NCBI RefSeq assembly: GCF_017353255.1
Contig: NZ_JAFMYU010000002.1
Span: 1 to 64,000, forward strand
From: Fibrella aquatilis
GTDB lineage: Bacteria > Bacteroidota > Bacteroidia > Cytophagales > Spirosomataceae
Reading direction: 5' to 3'
DNA: 64,000 bases
Numbering within the stretch: position 1 is the stretch's first letter; each line of letters starts with the position of its first letter. The translations under genes were made by a program, and so were the position numbers. Below, piece by piece: positions 41,774 through 49,398 of the stretch. The notes beneath the pieces are model-generated. The model was not told where the DNA came from. It saw only the letters and a list, made by a program, of their open reading frames with translations, and searched no databases.

Positions 41774-43099
41774 ATGAACATCATCCTGACCATTATTAAG
41801 CGCGAATACCTGGTTCGTGTGCGCAAGAAGTCGTTTATCGTGATGACGCTGCTGGCCCCGCTTCTGCTAACGGCCTTCTATGGGGGCATTGGCTGGCTGG
41901 CGGTTGGCTCCGTTTCGCAGAAAAAAGTGGCCGTAGTAGATCAGACAGGGCAGTTTGCCGGAAATTTCAAAACCGACAAAGAGACTAAGTTTACCTCGCT
42001 TTCTACTACCGTGGCGCAGGCCAAAGCACGGTTTGTAGAAGACGGCTACGATGCCCTGGTGATCATTCCCAAAGACGTAATCGAGCACCCGAAAACGGTG
42101 CAGATTTTCGCCGAAAAGAGTATTGGCGGCAACCTGAAAGGCAACATCGAACAGGCTATTTCCAAAGAAATTGAAATACAGAAGCTGACCAAACTGGGCA
42201 TTACGCAGCAGGTCATTGCCGATGCCAAAGTAAACGTGGATGCCGAGACCATCAGCCTCAGCGAACTGGGCGAAAAGAAAACCTCGACCCTCACCACGAG
42301 CATCATCGGCGGCTTGTGTGCCATGCTGATCTACATCTCGGTGCTGCTCTACGGTACGCAGGTGATGCGTAGTGTGCTGGAAGAAAAAACCAGCCGCATC
42401 ATCGAAGTCATTATCTCGTCGGTGAAGCCGTTTCAGCTGATGATGGGTAAGATTGTGGGCGTTGGGCTGGTGGGGTTAACGCAGTTTCTGCTCTGGATCA
42501 TGCTCACCGTGGGCCTCATCTGGGGTGGTTCTGCTATTCTGGGAAGAGATATGGCCCGCAATGCTGCCAAGGCCCGCATGTCGACCACGATGAGCGCCAA
42601 AAAGGCCGATGAGATGGTGAAAGCTGCCGAAAAACCGGGCATGATGGCGGGGGCCGTGGCAGCGCTGAAGACGCTGAACCTGACCCTGATTATTGGCTGT
42701 TTCCTGTTCTATTTTCTGGGTGGCTACCTGCTCTACAGCTCACTCTACGGGGCTATTGGCGCTGCCGTCGACAGCGAAACCGACACGCAGCAGTTTATGC
42801 TGCCTGTAACCTTGCCCATCATTGCCTGCATCACGCTGGCTCAGTTTATCATCAGCGACCCCGACGGCCCGCTGGCGTTCTGGATGTCGATGATCCCGTT
42901 TACGTCGCCTATTATTATGATGGTACGCATTCCGTTTGGCGTGCCGGGCTGGCAGCTGGCCCTCTCGATGCTGCTGCTGGTGCTGGGTTTTGTGGGTACA
43001 ACCTGGCTCGCCGCCCGCATCTACCGCGTGGGTATCCTGATGTACGGCAAGAAGCCAACGTACAGAGAATTGTCGAAATGGATTTTTTATAAAGCGTAA
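41774..43099 (+). CDS. ABC-2 type permease (NatB-like)
   Basis: A 441-residue permease with one N-terminal helix (VMTLLAPLLLTAFYGGIGWLAVG), a large periplasmic/extracytoplasmic domain to about residue 175, and five more helices. Family features are NIILTIIKREYLVRVRKKSFIV, TSIIGGLCAMLIYISVLLYGTQVMRSVLEEKTSRIIEVIISSVKPFQLMMGKIVGVGLVGLTQFLLW and a final LGFVGTTWLAARIYRVGILMYGKKPTYRELSKW. It partners with the ATPase encoded 3 bp upstream. The stop is followed directly by a word-repeat element and then a pterin-dehydratase-like gene. Confidence 0.93.
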   Translation: MNIILTIIKREYLVRVRKKSFIVMTLLAPLLLTAFYGGIGWLAVGSVSQKKVAVVDQTGQFAGNFKTDKETKFTSLSTTVAQAKARFVEDGYDALVIIPKDVIEHPKTVQIFAEKSIGGNLKGNIEQAISKEIEIQKLTKLGITQQVIADAKVNVDAETISLSELGEKKTSTLTTSIIGGLCAMLIYISVLLYGTQVMRSVLEEKTSRIIEVIISSVKPFQLMMGKIVGVGLVGLTQFLLWIMLTVGLIWGGSAILGRDMARNAAKARMSTTMSAKKADEMVKAAEKPGMMAGAVAALKTLNLTLIIGCFLFYFLGGYLLYSSLYGAIGAAVDSETDTQQFMLPVTLPIIACITLAQFIISDPDGPLAFWMSMIPFTSPIIMMVRIPFGVPGWQLALSMLLLVLGFVGTTWLAARIYRVGILMYGKKPTYRELSKWIFYKA

Positions 43100-43100
43100 A

Positions 43101-43206
43101 AAAAGGAGGAACGGGAGGAACGGAGGAAGGGGAGGAAAGAAATTGCTTTCGCCCGTAACGCTGACGCGTCAGCTCTCCTTTCCTCCCCTTCCTCCGTTTC
43201 TCCTTT
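43101..43206. repeat. Word-repeat inverted repeat (GGAGGAACGG type)
   Basis: The left arm 43101-43138 is purine-only GGAGGAACGGGAGGAACGGA words and the right arm about 43178-43206 is the complement. The core contains the palindrome CTGACGCGTCAG. It starts 1 nt after the TAA of the permease gene and ends 3 nt before the ATG of the next gene. Confidence 0.9.
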
Positions 43207-43209
43207 CTT

Positions 43210-43440
43210 ATGTGGCACGAAAGCGATAATAAACTTACCCGGCAGTTTACGTTTGCCGATTTTTCGGAGGCGTTTGCCTTCATGACCCGCGTGGCCCTGC
43301 TGGCGGAAAAAATGGATCACCACCCGTTCTGGACCAATGTCTACAACAAAGTGACCATTGAACTCACCACCCACGACGCCGGTAATACCGTAACGGAGAA
43401 GGACCGTGCGCTAGCCGCCGCGATAGATGGGGTGTTGTAA
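43210..43440 (+). CDS. Pterin-4a-carbinolamine dehydratase-like protein (76 aa)
   Basis: A 76-residue protein matching the core of pterin-4-alpha-carbinolamine dehydratase (PhhB/DCoH): [65 protein letters not shown]. The catalytic His-His-Pro motif and the terminal [12 protein letters not shown] segment are typical. It recycles oxidised tetrahydropterin after aromatic hydroxylation. It is about 20 residues shorter than the standard enzyme at the N-terminus. No aromatic amino acid hydroxylase is in the window. Confidence 0.87.
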   Translation: MWHESDNKLTRQFTFADFSEAFAFMTRVALLAEKMDHHPFWTNVYNKVTIELTTHDAGNTVTEKDRALAAAIDGVL

Positions 43441-43452
43441 AGGGGGTAAACG

Positions 43453-43671
43453 TCAGGCGGCCTCAGATGGGCGACTTGTGACGAGCAATGGCTGTGTAGT
43501 TGTGCCTAACAAGTCCGTCAGTTGGGCAATATATTGCTGCTTTTGCCGCTCATATTGAACTTGTTGAAACGAATCAGCTTGCGTAGCTGGGTGAGCCAGA
43601 ATACGATTCACGTCAGCTAACAAGCCCAGTACGGCATTTATTTTTTGGAGGTGTGTTTTCTGCTCGTTCAT
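43453..43671 (-). CDS. Hypothetical partner of nucleotidyltransferase-like protein (72 aa)
   Basis: A 72-residue helical protein (MNEQKTHLQKINAVLGLLADVNRILAHPATQADSFQQVQYERQKQQYIAQLTDLL). It overlaps the upstream nucleotidyltransferase-like gene by 4 bp (ATGA). Its strongly helical, Gln-rich composition fits a small partner protein, as in a toxin-antitoxin pair. No family recognised. Coding support comes from the overlap, not from homology. Confidence 0.6.
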   Translation of the reverse strand: MNEQKTHLQKINAVLGLLADVNRILAHPATQADSFQQVQYERQKQQYIAQLTDLLGTTTQPLLVTSRPSEAA

Positions 43672-44171
43672 AGCGTTATAGACAAAAAACCTTTCAATGC
43701 TGTATACTCTCGCTGACTGCTAAACGTCTTTTCCCAGTACTGACGGCGATCTACATACAGACTGTGTAACGTATGGCTTTCTGGATAAACAGGACATATG
43801 TAAGCGTCTAGTCCGTTGTCATACAGTGAAAACGTACTGTAGTAGTCTATTAGTTGCGAGGCGATTGGCTCATAGATGTAGTGCGGCAAAAACGTGACCA
43901 AATCAATGTCGCCGGGATTGGGCTTATTCGTTACGAAACTCCCATCGACCCATTGCGTCAACTTTTCTCCACCAACGAACAGGCTCAAGCGGCTATTGTA
44001 TGCTTGCCAGGCCTTAAACAGTTGCAGACGTTTCGCACTTGCAAACGGTTTGACGAAGCAGTTAAATAGGTCAGCCGCTGAACACGGATGATATCCCGGT
44101 TCCAATAGTCCGGTTGGTTGAAGCGTAAGCACAAAACAAAAGTAATTGTTTGCGTCCTTTGTACCGAACAC
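43668..44171 (-). CDS. Nucleotidyltransferase-fold protein (DUF6932-like)
   Basis: A 167-residue protein with a nucleotidyltransferase-superfamily motif: QWVDGSFVTNKPNPGDIDLVTFLPHY, containing the GS...DxD active-site signature (Gly-Ser then Asp-x-Asp). This pattern and the opening LEPGYHPCSAADLF resemble the DUF6932 family. Enzymes of this fold transfer nucleotides (for example AMP) to proteins, RNA or antibiotics. The start is a GTG at 44171; another GTG at 44132 is possible. It diverges from rsmI, whose likely TTG start is only 11 bp away, and overlaps a small helical gene downstream by 4 bp. AT-rich relative to rsmI. Confidence 0.75.
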   Translation of the reverse strand: MFGTKDANNYFCFVLTLQPTGLLEPGYHPCSAADLFNCFVKPFASAKRLQLFKAWQAYNSRLSLFVGGEKLTQWVDGSFVTNKPNPGDIDLVTFLPHYIYEPIASQLIDYYSTFSLYDNGLDAYICPVYPESHTLHSLYVDRRQYWEKTFSSQREYTALKGFLSITL

Positions 44172-44181
44172 ACAACCGACC

Positions 44182-44928
44182 TTGAAACTCTACCTCGTTC
44201 CTACGCCTATTGGTAATCTGGATGACATCACGTTGCGGGCCGTGAAGGTGCTGCAAAGCGTAGATGGCATTTTGGCCGAAGACACCCGCACGTCGGGGTT
44301 TTTGCTCAAGCACCTGGGCATCAGCAAACCCCTGCACAGCTACCATATCTTCAACGAACACGGCACGATTCAGAAAGTGGTGGCGCAACTGAAGGCGGGT
44401 AAAACGCTGGCGCTGGTGTCCGATGCCGGTACGCCCGCCATATCAGACCCTGGCTTTTTGCTGGTTCGCGCCTGCATTGAGGCGGGCATTGCGGTGGAGT
44501 GTTTGCCCGGTGCCACAGCCTTTGTGCCCGCGCTGGTGAACTCGGGCCTGCCCAACGACCGGTTTACGTTTGAGGGGTTTTTGCCGCACAAAAAAGGCCG
44601 ACAAACGCGCCTGCTGGCCCTGGCCGACGAAACGCGGACGATGATTTTCTACGAATCGCCGCACCGGCTGCTGAAGTTTCTGGAGCAATTAATGGAAGTA
44701 CTCGGCCCCGACCGGCCCGTGAGCGTGTCGCGCGAATTGACCAAACTCTTTGAGGAAACTGCGCGGGGAACCCTGACCGAGGTTCACGCGTATTTTGCCG
44801 ACAAGCCTATCAAAGGCGAAATCGTGGTTTGTGTGGGTGGAAAAGAGGAGAAAGTAGGAACGGAGAAACGGAACAAAAAAGGTGATGACTATTACAAACA
44901 GCGGGTTGACGATGATGAGGATGAGTAG
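44182..44928 (+). CDS. rsmI: 16S rRNA 2'-O-methyltransferase RsmI
   Basis: A 248-residue SAM-dependent tetrapyrrole-methylase-fold enzyme that 2'-O-methylates C1402 of 16S rRNA. Motifs are KLYLVPTPIGNLDDITLRAVKVLQ, LAEDTRTSGFLLKHLGI, LVSDAGTPAISDPGFLLVRAC, VECLPGATAFVPALVNSGLPNDRFTFEGFLPHKKGR, FYESPHRL, VSRELTKLFEE and PIKGEIVVCVGG, all in order. The start is set at the TTG at 44182, which yields MKLYLVPTPIGNL as in homologues. An in-frame TTG at 44146 would add 12 unsupported residues and overlap the divergent gene. A charged low-complexity tail (KVGTEKRNKKGDDYYKQRV) is added. The hairpin at 44926-45055 begins at its stop codon. Confidence 0.95.
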   Translation: MKLYLVPTPIGNLDDITLRAVKVLQSVDGILAEDTRTSGFLLKHLGISKPLHSYHIFNEHGTIQKVVAQLKAGKTLALVSDAGTPAISDPGFLLVRACIEAGIAVECLPGATAFVPALVNSGLPNDRFTFEGFLPHKKGRQTRLLALADETRTMIFYESPHRLLKFLEQLMEVLGPDRPVSVSRELTKLFEETARGTLTEVHAYFADKPIKGEIVVCVGGKEEKVGTEKRNKKGDDYYKQRVDDDEDE

Positions 44929-45055
44929 CTGGTCAGCATTTGCAATGTTGACCTTACTAACCGCGCGTTTGCAACGTGCCTTACTGCCTAAAGCGAACAA
45001 GGCGCGTTGCAAACGCGCGGTTAGCAAGGTCAACATTGCAAATGCTGACCAGCTA
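44926..45055. repeat. Inverted repeat with 57-bp arms, starting at the rsmI stop
   Basis: Arms 44926-44982 and 44999-45055 pair over 57 bp with two mismatches. They contain AGCATTTGCAATGTTGACC and CGCGCGTTTGCAACG segments. The first three bases of the left arm are the rsmI TAG stop, and the right arm ends with the complementary CTA. Confidence 0.95.
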
Positions 45056-45070
45056 CACCAGCTAGGTCTA

Positions 45071-46276
45071 TTGACCACTTTCCTCATCATACATTGTTCA
45101 TTGTTTATTGTACATTCCTCCGAAGCTCAGGCACTCTCTCCCGCCGCCCGTGTTAGCCTGATTACATACGGCCCCGGTCAGGATGATATATCGTCGGTGT
45201 TTGGGCATACTGAAATTCGCATTAGTGACCCCATGACGGGCTTCGACCGAGATTATAGTTACGGCGGGTTCGACTACAGGGCCGATTTGTTTGTGCTGAA
45301 ATTTCTGCGCGGTACGCTGCCTTATTTTATTGCGTCGCACCAGCTAAATCAGGTGGCGTGGTACTACCAGCAAAACAACCGCAGCATTCGGGAGCAGGTA
45401 CTGAACTTGTCGGCGTCGCAACGGCAACGCTTGCTTACGGCGTTGGAAACCAATCTGTTGCCCCAGAACCGCGAGTACCGCTACAAATTTTACTACGACA
45501 ATTGCGCCACCCGCCCCCGCGACATGATTGATGCAGCCATGGGCGACAGCCTGGTTTGGTCACCCACCGTGAAGCAGCCTACCAAGTCGTACCGGGCCTG
45601 GATGAACGATTACCTGGGTGCCAAACCTTGGGAGCGGCTAGGTATGAACCTCGCCATTGGTCGCCCGGCCGACAAAGTAACTACCGGCTGGGAGTCCATG
45701 TACCTGCCCGACAATGTGTTTGACCAACTGGCCAACGCGCAGGTCCGCACCACCGACGGGCGACTGCTGCCGCTGGTGACGCAGACGCAGACCCTGTTTG
45801 AGGGGCAACGACTGTTTAAAGACACCCTGCCGCTGGTGCTCTACCCCGACTTTGTGATGCTTGTGTTGCTGGTGCTGGTGGCGTTGCTTACCTGGCAGCA
45901 ATGGAATAGCAACCGGCTTGGGCTGGTGACCAAAGGCCGCTGGCTCGACCGCCTGTTGTTTGGCTTTGCGGGCATCTGGGGCTGGTTTTTGTTCCTGCTC
46001 TGGTTTGCCACCGACCACGGCGTGACCACCTGGAATACTACCTTGCTCTGGATGATGCCCCTGCACATTCCCGGCGTGTTCTGGGCTACGTCGGCCAAAC
46101 GGCATCCGTATCAGGCGGGTATGTATTTCCGCATCACTGCCCTGCTGCTGTTTATATCGCTTTTTCTGGCCCCCGCCCCCGGCTTCGCTGATGAACTGTT
46201 TATTGGCATTCTGCTGGTACGTGCCCTATACCGGTCGTGGGTGCGAACGGATAGCAGGCAACTAGTGGCAATGTAA
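45071..46276 (+). CDS. DUF4105 membrane protein
   Basis: A 401-residue membrane protein. The DUF4105 (Lnb N-terminal periplasmic) domain covers about 25-170: ARVSLITYGPGQDDISSVFGHTEIRISDP, YGGFDYRADLFVLKFLRGTLPYFIA and the Cys-containing YRYKFYYDNCATRPRDMIDAAM. Cys-His residues resemble a cysteine-peptidase-like site. Four helices follow (LVLYPDFVMLVLLVLVALLTW, GFAGIWGWFLFLLWFA, LLWMMPLHIPGVFWAT, ALLLFISLFLAP). The best start is a TTG at 45071, giving MTTFLIIHCSLFIVHSSEAQ, a normal signal peptide. Upstream in-frame ATGs are inside the hairpin. The signal-peptide core is encoded by a word-repeat arm. Confidence 0.88.
   Translation: MTTFLIIHCSLFIVHSSEAQALSPAARVSLITYGPGQDDISSVFGHTEIRISDPMTGFDRDYSYGGFDYRADLFVLKFLRGTLPYFIASHQLNQVAWYYQQNNRSIREQVLNLSASQRQRLLTALETNLLPQNREYRYKFYYDNCATRPRDMIDAAMGDSLVWSPTVKQPTKSYRAWMNDYLGAKPWERLGMNLAIGRPADKVTTGWESMYLPDNVFDQLANAQVRTTDGRLLPLVTQTQTLFEGQRLFKDTLPLVLYPDFVMLVLLVLVALLTWQQWNSNRLGLVTKGRWLDRLLFGFAGIWGWFLFLLWFATDHGVTTWNTTLLWMMPLHIPGVFWATSAKRHPYQAGMYFRITALLLFISLFLAPAPGFADELFIGILLVRALYRSWVRTDSRQLVAM
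45091..45116 (+). repeat. Single word-repeat arm inside the DUF4105 signal peptide
   Basis: ACATTGTTCATTGTTTATTG and following bases match the right arm of the element at 39115-39149 with about four mismatches in 29 bp. No complementary partner is nearby. It lies entirely in coding sequence and encodes the IIHCSLFIVHS core. Confidence 0.7.
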
Positions 46277-46279
46277 AGT

Positions 46280-46520
46280 CAGTTTTGAGTTTAGCGTTTT
46301 CAGTTGCTTGGCGCTTTGGTAGAGCTTCGCGCGGTAGGTGGCTGTCGCCTGGCCCCTCGACTGCGCTCGGGGTGACAACGACCTTGAATCAACTCAAGAA
46401 CTTGTTATAATGCCCTGTCACCCCGAGCGCAGTCGAGGGGCCGCAAGCGCGAAGCCCACTATAGCGCGTAGCCACCGCATGCAAAGCAACTGAAAACGGT
46501 AAACGGTAAACTGAAAACTG
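46280..46520. repeat. Nested composite inverted repeat
   Basis: The outer arms 46280-46309 and 46484-46520 are CAGTTTTGAGTTTAGCG and AACTGAAAACGGTAAACGG words, slipped by one unit. The inner perfect 27-bp arms 46351-46377 and 46416-46442 (CCCCTCGACTGCGCTCGGGG...) are a sequence type I have seen in unrelated bacteria. Further short dyads (GCGCGAAG/CTTCGCGC, GGTGGCT/AGCCACC) nest between. It begins 3 nt after the DUF4105 stop. Confidence 0.92.
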
Positions 46521-46532
46521 TAAAATTCAACG

Positions 46533-47345
46533 ATGATTTTTCCTTCAACTTTCCGGTCAGACCTCAACGCCATTGCCCGCGAGGCGGGGGCTTTTCTGCT
46601 GGCCGAACGCCAGAAATTCAACCGCGACGCCATTGAATACAAGGGCCTCAACGACCTTGTTTCGTACGTAGATAAGGAGTGCGAAAAAATGCTGGTGCCC
46701 AAGCTCCATGCGCTCCTGCCCGAAGCGGGTTTTATTACCGAAGAAGGCACCACTGAACAGGCTGACCGTAAGGGCCTAAACTGGATTATCGACCCGCTGG
46801 ATGGCACAACCAACTTCATTCACGGACTGCCCATCTACGCCGTTAGTCTTGGCCTGGCGCAAGGCAGCAGACCCATTGCGGGCGTGGTGTATGATCCCAA
46901 CCGCGACGAATGTTTCTCGGCTGCCGAGGGACAAGGAGCGTGGCTGAGCGTAGGCGGTAGGGCCGAACAACCCCTGCGCGTGAGCACGGCCCCGCACCTG
47001 GCCGACGGCCTGATTGCTACGGGGTTTCCGTATTACCAATTCGAGCAAATGCAGCCGTATCTACACATCTTGGAGCAATTGATGCAGCGCAGCCACGGGC
47101 TGCGGCGGATGGGGTCGGCGGCGATAGACCTGGCCTATGTGGCGGCGGGACGATTCGAGGCGTTTTACGAATACAACCTTAAGTCGTGGGACATGGCTGC
47201 GGGCATTTGCCTCGTGCACGAAGCCGGGGGCATCGTCACCGATTTTCAGGGGCATGACACCATGCTTTTTGGCGGCGACGTGATCGCGGGCTGCGCGTCG
47301 CAACCAGAATTACTGGCGCTGATTGGCGAATACTGGCCGAAGTAG
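46533..47345 (+). CDS. Inositol monophosphatase-family protein
   Basis: A 270-residue Mg-dependent phosphatase of the IMPase/SuhB family. Motifs are LVSYVDKECEKMLVP, FITEEGTTEQ, the metal-binding WIIDPLDGTTNFIHGLP (Asp-x-Leu-Asp-Gly-Thr), GVVYDPNRDECFSAAEGQGAW and the second metal site LKSWDMAAGICLVHEAGG. The sugar substrate is not determined from sequence; SuhB also associates with rRNA transcription in other phyla. The ATG lies just outside the composite repeat. No co-oriented partner gene is close. Confidence 0.93.
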   Translation: MIFPSTFRSDLNAIAREAGAFLLAERQKFNRDAIEYKGLNDLVSYVDKECEKMLVPKLHALLPEAGFITEEGTTEQADRKGLNWIIDPLDGTTNFIHGLPIYAVSLGLAQGSRPIAGVVYDPNRDECFSAAEGQGAWLSVGGRAEQPLRVSTAPHLADGLIATGFPYYQFEQMQPYLHILEQLMQRSHGLRRMGSAAIDLAYVAAGRFEAFYEYNLKSWDMAAGICLVHEAGGIVTDFQGHDTMLFGGDVIAGCASQPELLALIGEYWPK

Positions 47346-47368
47346 CGTAAGCGTTTCGGCGTCAGGCT

Positions 47369-47971
47369 TCACTGATTACTCAGCACCGCTACCGGCGTTT
47401 TGAACGTTGCTAACGACTGGAGAATCTGCGGGCGTTCGGTGCGGAAGGCCTCCAGGAACGCCACGATCTCACTGCCGTAGGCACGGCGGCGGTTGCCTGC
47501 CATGAGTACGCCCTTCTGGCCGGTGGGGCTGGTGTAGGGTTCAAATCGGTAGGCGTTCCACTCCATAATGGGGTTGGTGTCGTCGCTGTTGGCACGCCAG
47601 ACAAAATCGAGCGTGGCGGTGCCGGTCAACGAGTCCTTGCGGACGCGATAATGTACCGTGAGGTCTTCTTCCTGAATATCGGTCAGCCGCTGCACCTGCG
47701 TGGCCACAGTCTGGTCGATGGTTTGGCCGTTGGTAATCACCGACAGCATAAACAGATTGTGGTAGCCGTCGGCGGGTTCGTTGGTGGGTAGGTACTCCTG
47801 CCGCACGTAGGTGGGCGTGGGCTGGGCACTCGTGCTGAGCCGGAACGTTTGGCCGTTGAACGCAATCGGGCCTTGCAGGTGGAGGTGGTCTACGGGTGGG
47901 GCAGGTTGGGTGATGAGCGGGGCGGGGCCGAAAATAAAGGGCAACAAGAGGCCGAAAAGGAGCGTTTTCAT
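47369..47971 (-). CDS. Exported hypothetical protein (200 aa)
   Basis: A 200-residue protein with a signal peptide (MKTLLFGLLLPFIFGPAPLI) and a beta-rich body. Segments YVRQEYLPTNEPADGYHNLFMLSVIT, DLTVHYRVRKDSLTGTATLDFVWRANSDDTNPIMEWNAYRFEPY and RRAYGSEIVAFLEAFRTERPQ are visible. No domain was recognised. It converges on the inositol-phosphatase gene with 23 bp between their stops. GC-rich codon use like its neighbours. A secreted adhesion or periplasmic role is possible but unproven. Confidence 0.75.
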   Translation of the reverse strand: MKTLLFGLLLPFIFGPAPLITQPAPPVDHLHLQGPIAFNGQTFRLSTSAQPTPTYVRQEYLPTNEPADGYHNLFMLSVITNGQTIDQTVATQVQRLTDIQEEDLTVHYRVRKDSLTGTATLDFVWRANSDDTNPIMEWNAYRFEPYTSPTGQKGVLMAGNRRRAYGSEIVAFLEAFRTERPQILQSLATFKTPVAVLSNQ

Positions 47972-48185
47972 ACGGGAACGTGAGCGTTGAGTGGTACTAA
48001 AAGCTTTCTGGGAAAGCCATAATTGCCTAACTCAACGCACAGTAAGGAGGCTGATTTACTGAGGTTATGGTCTGATAACGTGCCGATTAGCCTATGGCCA
48101 ACGGCATCAGTATAACCCTAGCAAGTTTGGGGCCAATGTCACCACCGGTTAATAAACACTACTTGATCTAACGATTAACTCAATT

Positions 48186-48680
48186 ATGAATACCATTGAA
48201 GCAAAGGCCACGGCCCAGATTACTCTCCAGAAAGCCGTTGAAAAAATAGGCCGCTACCTCGGTGCCGACCGCTGTTTTCTCTACGTCCGCCAGCCAAGCC
48301 TGCAGCAGGGCCGCACGGCATTTCAGTGGCGGCGCAACGAAACCATCCCCGACGTGATTCAGCCCGACTGGCAACCCGACACCACCAGCCTGCCCAAAGA
48401 AGACCCCCTTATTCGGGCGGGGCTGGCTATGCAGCCGTCCGTCTATGTGTCTGATGTGAACACCGCCAGCCCCGACGTGCTGAACCGCGACTTTGAGCGG
48501 CGGACATTTGGTCACAGTGCGCTGGTCCACGCCCACATCCAGGCCGAGGGTGAACTGTGGGGCATTCTCCAACCCTGCGTTTTTGGTCGCCCGCGCCAGT
48601 GGTCGCCGAGTGAACGGGCCTATATCGAGAAGCAACTCCCCGGCCTGCTGGGGCCAATTCGGGCGTTTGTGGGGGAGTGA
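48186..48680 (+). CDS. Single GAF-domain protein
   Basis: A 164-residue protein that is almost entirely one GAF domain (about 10-160): ITLQKAVEKIGRYLGADRCFLYV, the mid domain EDPLIRAGLAMQPSVYVSDV and SALVHAHIQAEGELWGILQPCVFGRPRQWSPSERAYIEKQ. GAF domains bind small ligands or haem and usually sit in signalling proteins. No output domain is attached. It might interact with a partner kinase. Opposite-strand reading frames are shadows. The gene is monocistronic or read together with the small gene downstream (48 bp). Confidence 0.88.
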   Translation: MNTIEAKATAQITLQKAVEKIGRYLGADRCFLYVRQPSLQQGRTAFQWRRNETIPDVIQPDWQPDTTSLPKEDPLIRAGLAMQPSVYVSDVNTASPDVLNRDFERRTFGHSALVHAHIQAEGELWGILQPCVFGRPRQWSPSERAYIEKQLPGLLGPIRAFVGE

Positions 48681-48728
48681 AGGTGAACGAAATGGCTTGT
48701 AGCCGCGTATATTTACCTGTAAATCAGT

Positions 48729-48908
48729 ATGACTATGGAAACGCAGGCCAAGCCTATGACGGGCAAAGAAAAGCTCCGCCGGTTGATTGATACAAAGAAG
48801 CAAGCCCAACAAGAGGCTCGTGACCGCTATACTAATGATGCTGAGTATAGAGCTGTTTTTGAAAAGTTGAGGGAACAAATGCAACAGGAGCAGCATGGAG
48901 CAAAATAG
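48729..48908 (+). CDS. Small charged protein (59 aa), overlapping partner of the next gene
   Basis: A 59-residue protein encoded just upstream of and overlapping the 166-aa gene by 14 bp: MTMETQAKPMTGKEKLRRLIDTKKQ... with many Lys/Arg/Glu and a helical C-terminus (AEYRAVFEKLREQMQQEQHG). It has an ATG start (a second ATG two codons later). The highly charged helical profile and the overlap suggest a paired small protein, as in a toxin-antitoxin operon. No homologue recognised. It is too short to be certain, but the overlap and Lys/Glu codon pattern favour it. Confidence 0.6.
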   Translation: MTMETQAKPMTGKEKLRRLIDTKKQAQQEARDRYTNDAEYRAVFEKLREQMQQEQHGAK

Positions 48909-49395
48909 CTACCGCTTTACGTATATCGGTGGCTACAGCAATGTCTACGCATTTACTACTAGTCAATTAGTTGACTATGAAGTCAGATTTGCTCCATCCG
49001 ACTATTTATTTGAGCATGTATCGGAACTGGGTATAGCAACCTTCGAGATGATCGTTGTTATGACAGGAACAGCCGAACACACGAAGACTCCTGCCGACTC
49101 GACAATAGCACCTACCATTGCGGCTATATTCACCCACTTTTTCGACACCCATGAAAAAGTTATAGTTTACGTTTGCGATACATCCGATAATCGTCAGCGT
49201 GCGCGTGCTTGTAAATTCACAGCCTGGTTTTATCGAGGACTACTAAATAGCAATTTGCCACTGGCAAAAGTAGATCGTCAGATGATTGCTGACGACGGTG
49301 AACAGATTTTGCTTTCCATGTTCATCCATCTTCAGCATCCTAATCGGTTGTCTGCAATTGACGCCTTCATGTCTATGGGCAGCGACGAAAAATAG
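48895..49395 (+). CDS. Hypothetical protein (166 aa), DUF6169-like
   Basis: A 166-residue protein (YRFTYIGGYSNVYAFTTSQLVDYEVRFAPSDYLFEHVSELGIATFEMIVVMTG..., then a conserved middle VIVYVCDTSDNRQRARACKFTAWFYRG). The start YxF-TxxxxxYEVxFxPSxYLF is how I remember the DUF6169 family, present in Bacteroidota; this is a memory match, not a search result. It is AT-rich and lacks known catalytic motifs, but VYVCDTSDNRQRARACKFTAWF is a strong conserved-looking core. Its ATG lies inside the preceding gene (14-bp overlap), so they are translationally coupled. Confidence 0.75.
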   Translation: MEQNSYRFTYIGGYSNVYAFTTSQLVDYEVRFAPSDYLFEHVSELGIATFEMIVVMTGTAEHTKTPADSTIAPTIAAIFTHFFDTHEKVIVYVCDTSDNRQRARACKFTAWFYRGLLNSNLPLAKVDRQMIADDGEQILLSMFIHLQHPNRLSAIDAFMSMGSDEK

Positions 49396-49398
49396 CCC

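Noticed and set aside
48180-48896. 238-codon minus-strand open frame opposite the GAF gene
   Set aside because: The plus strand codes for a recognisable GAF domain, and the antisense product has no family or codon support.
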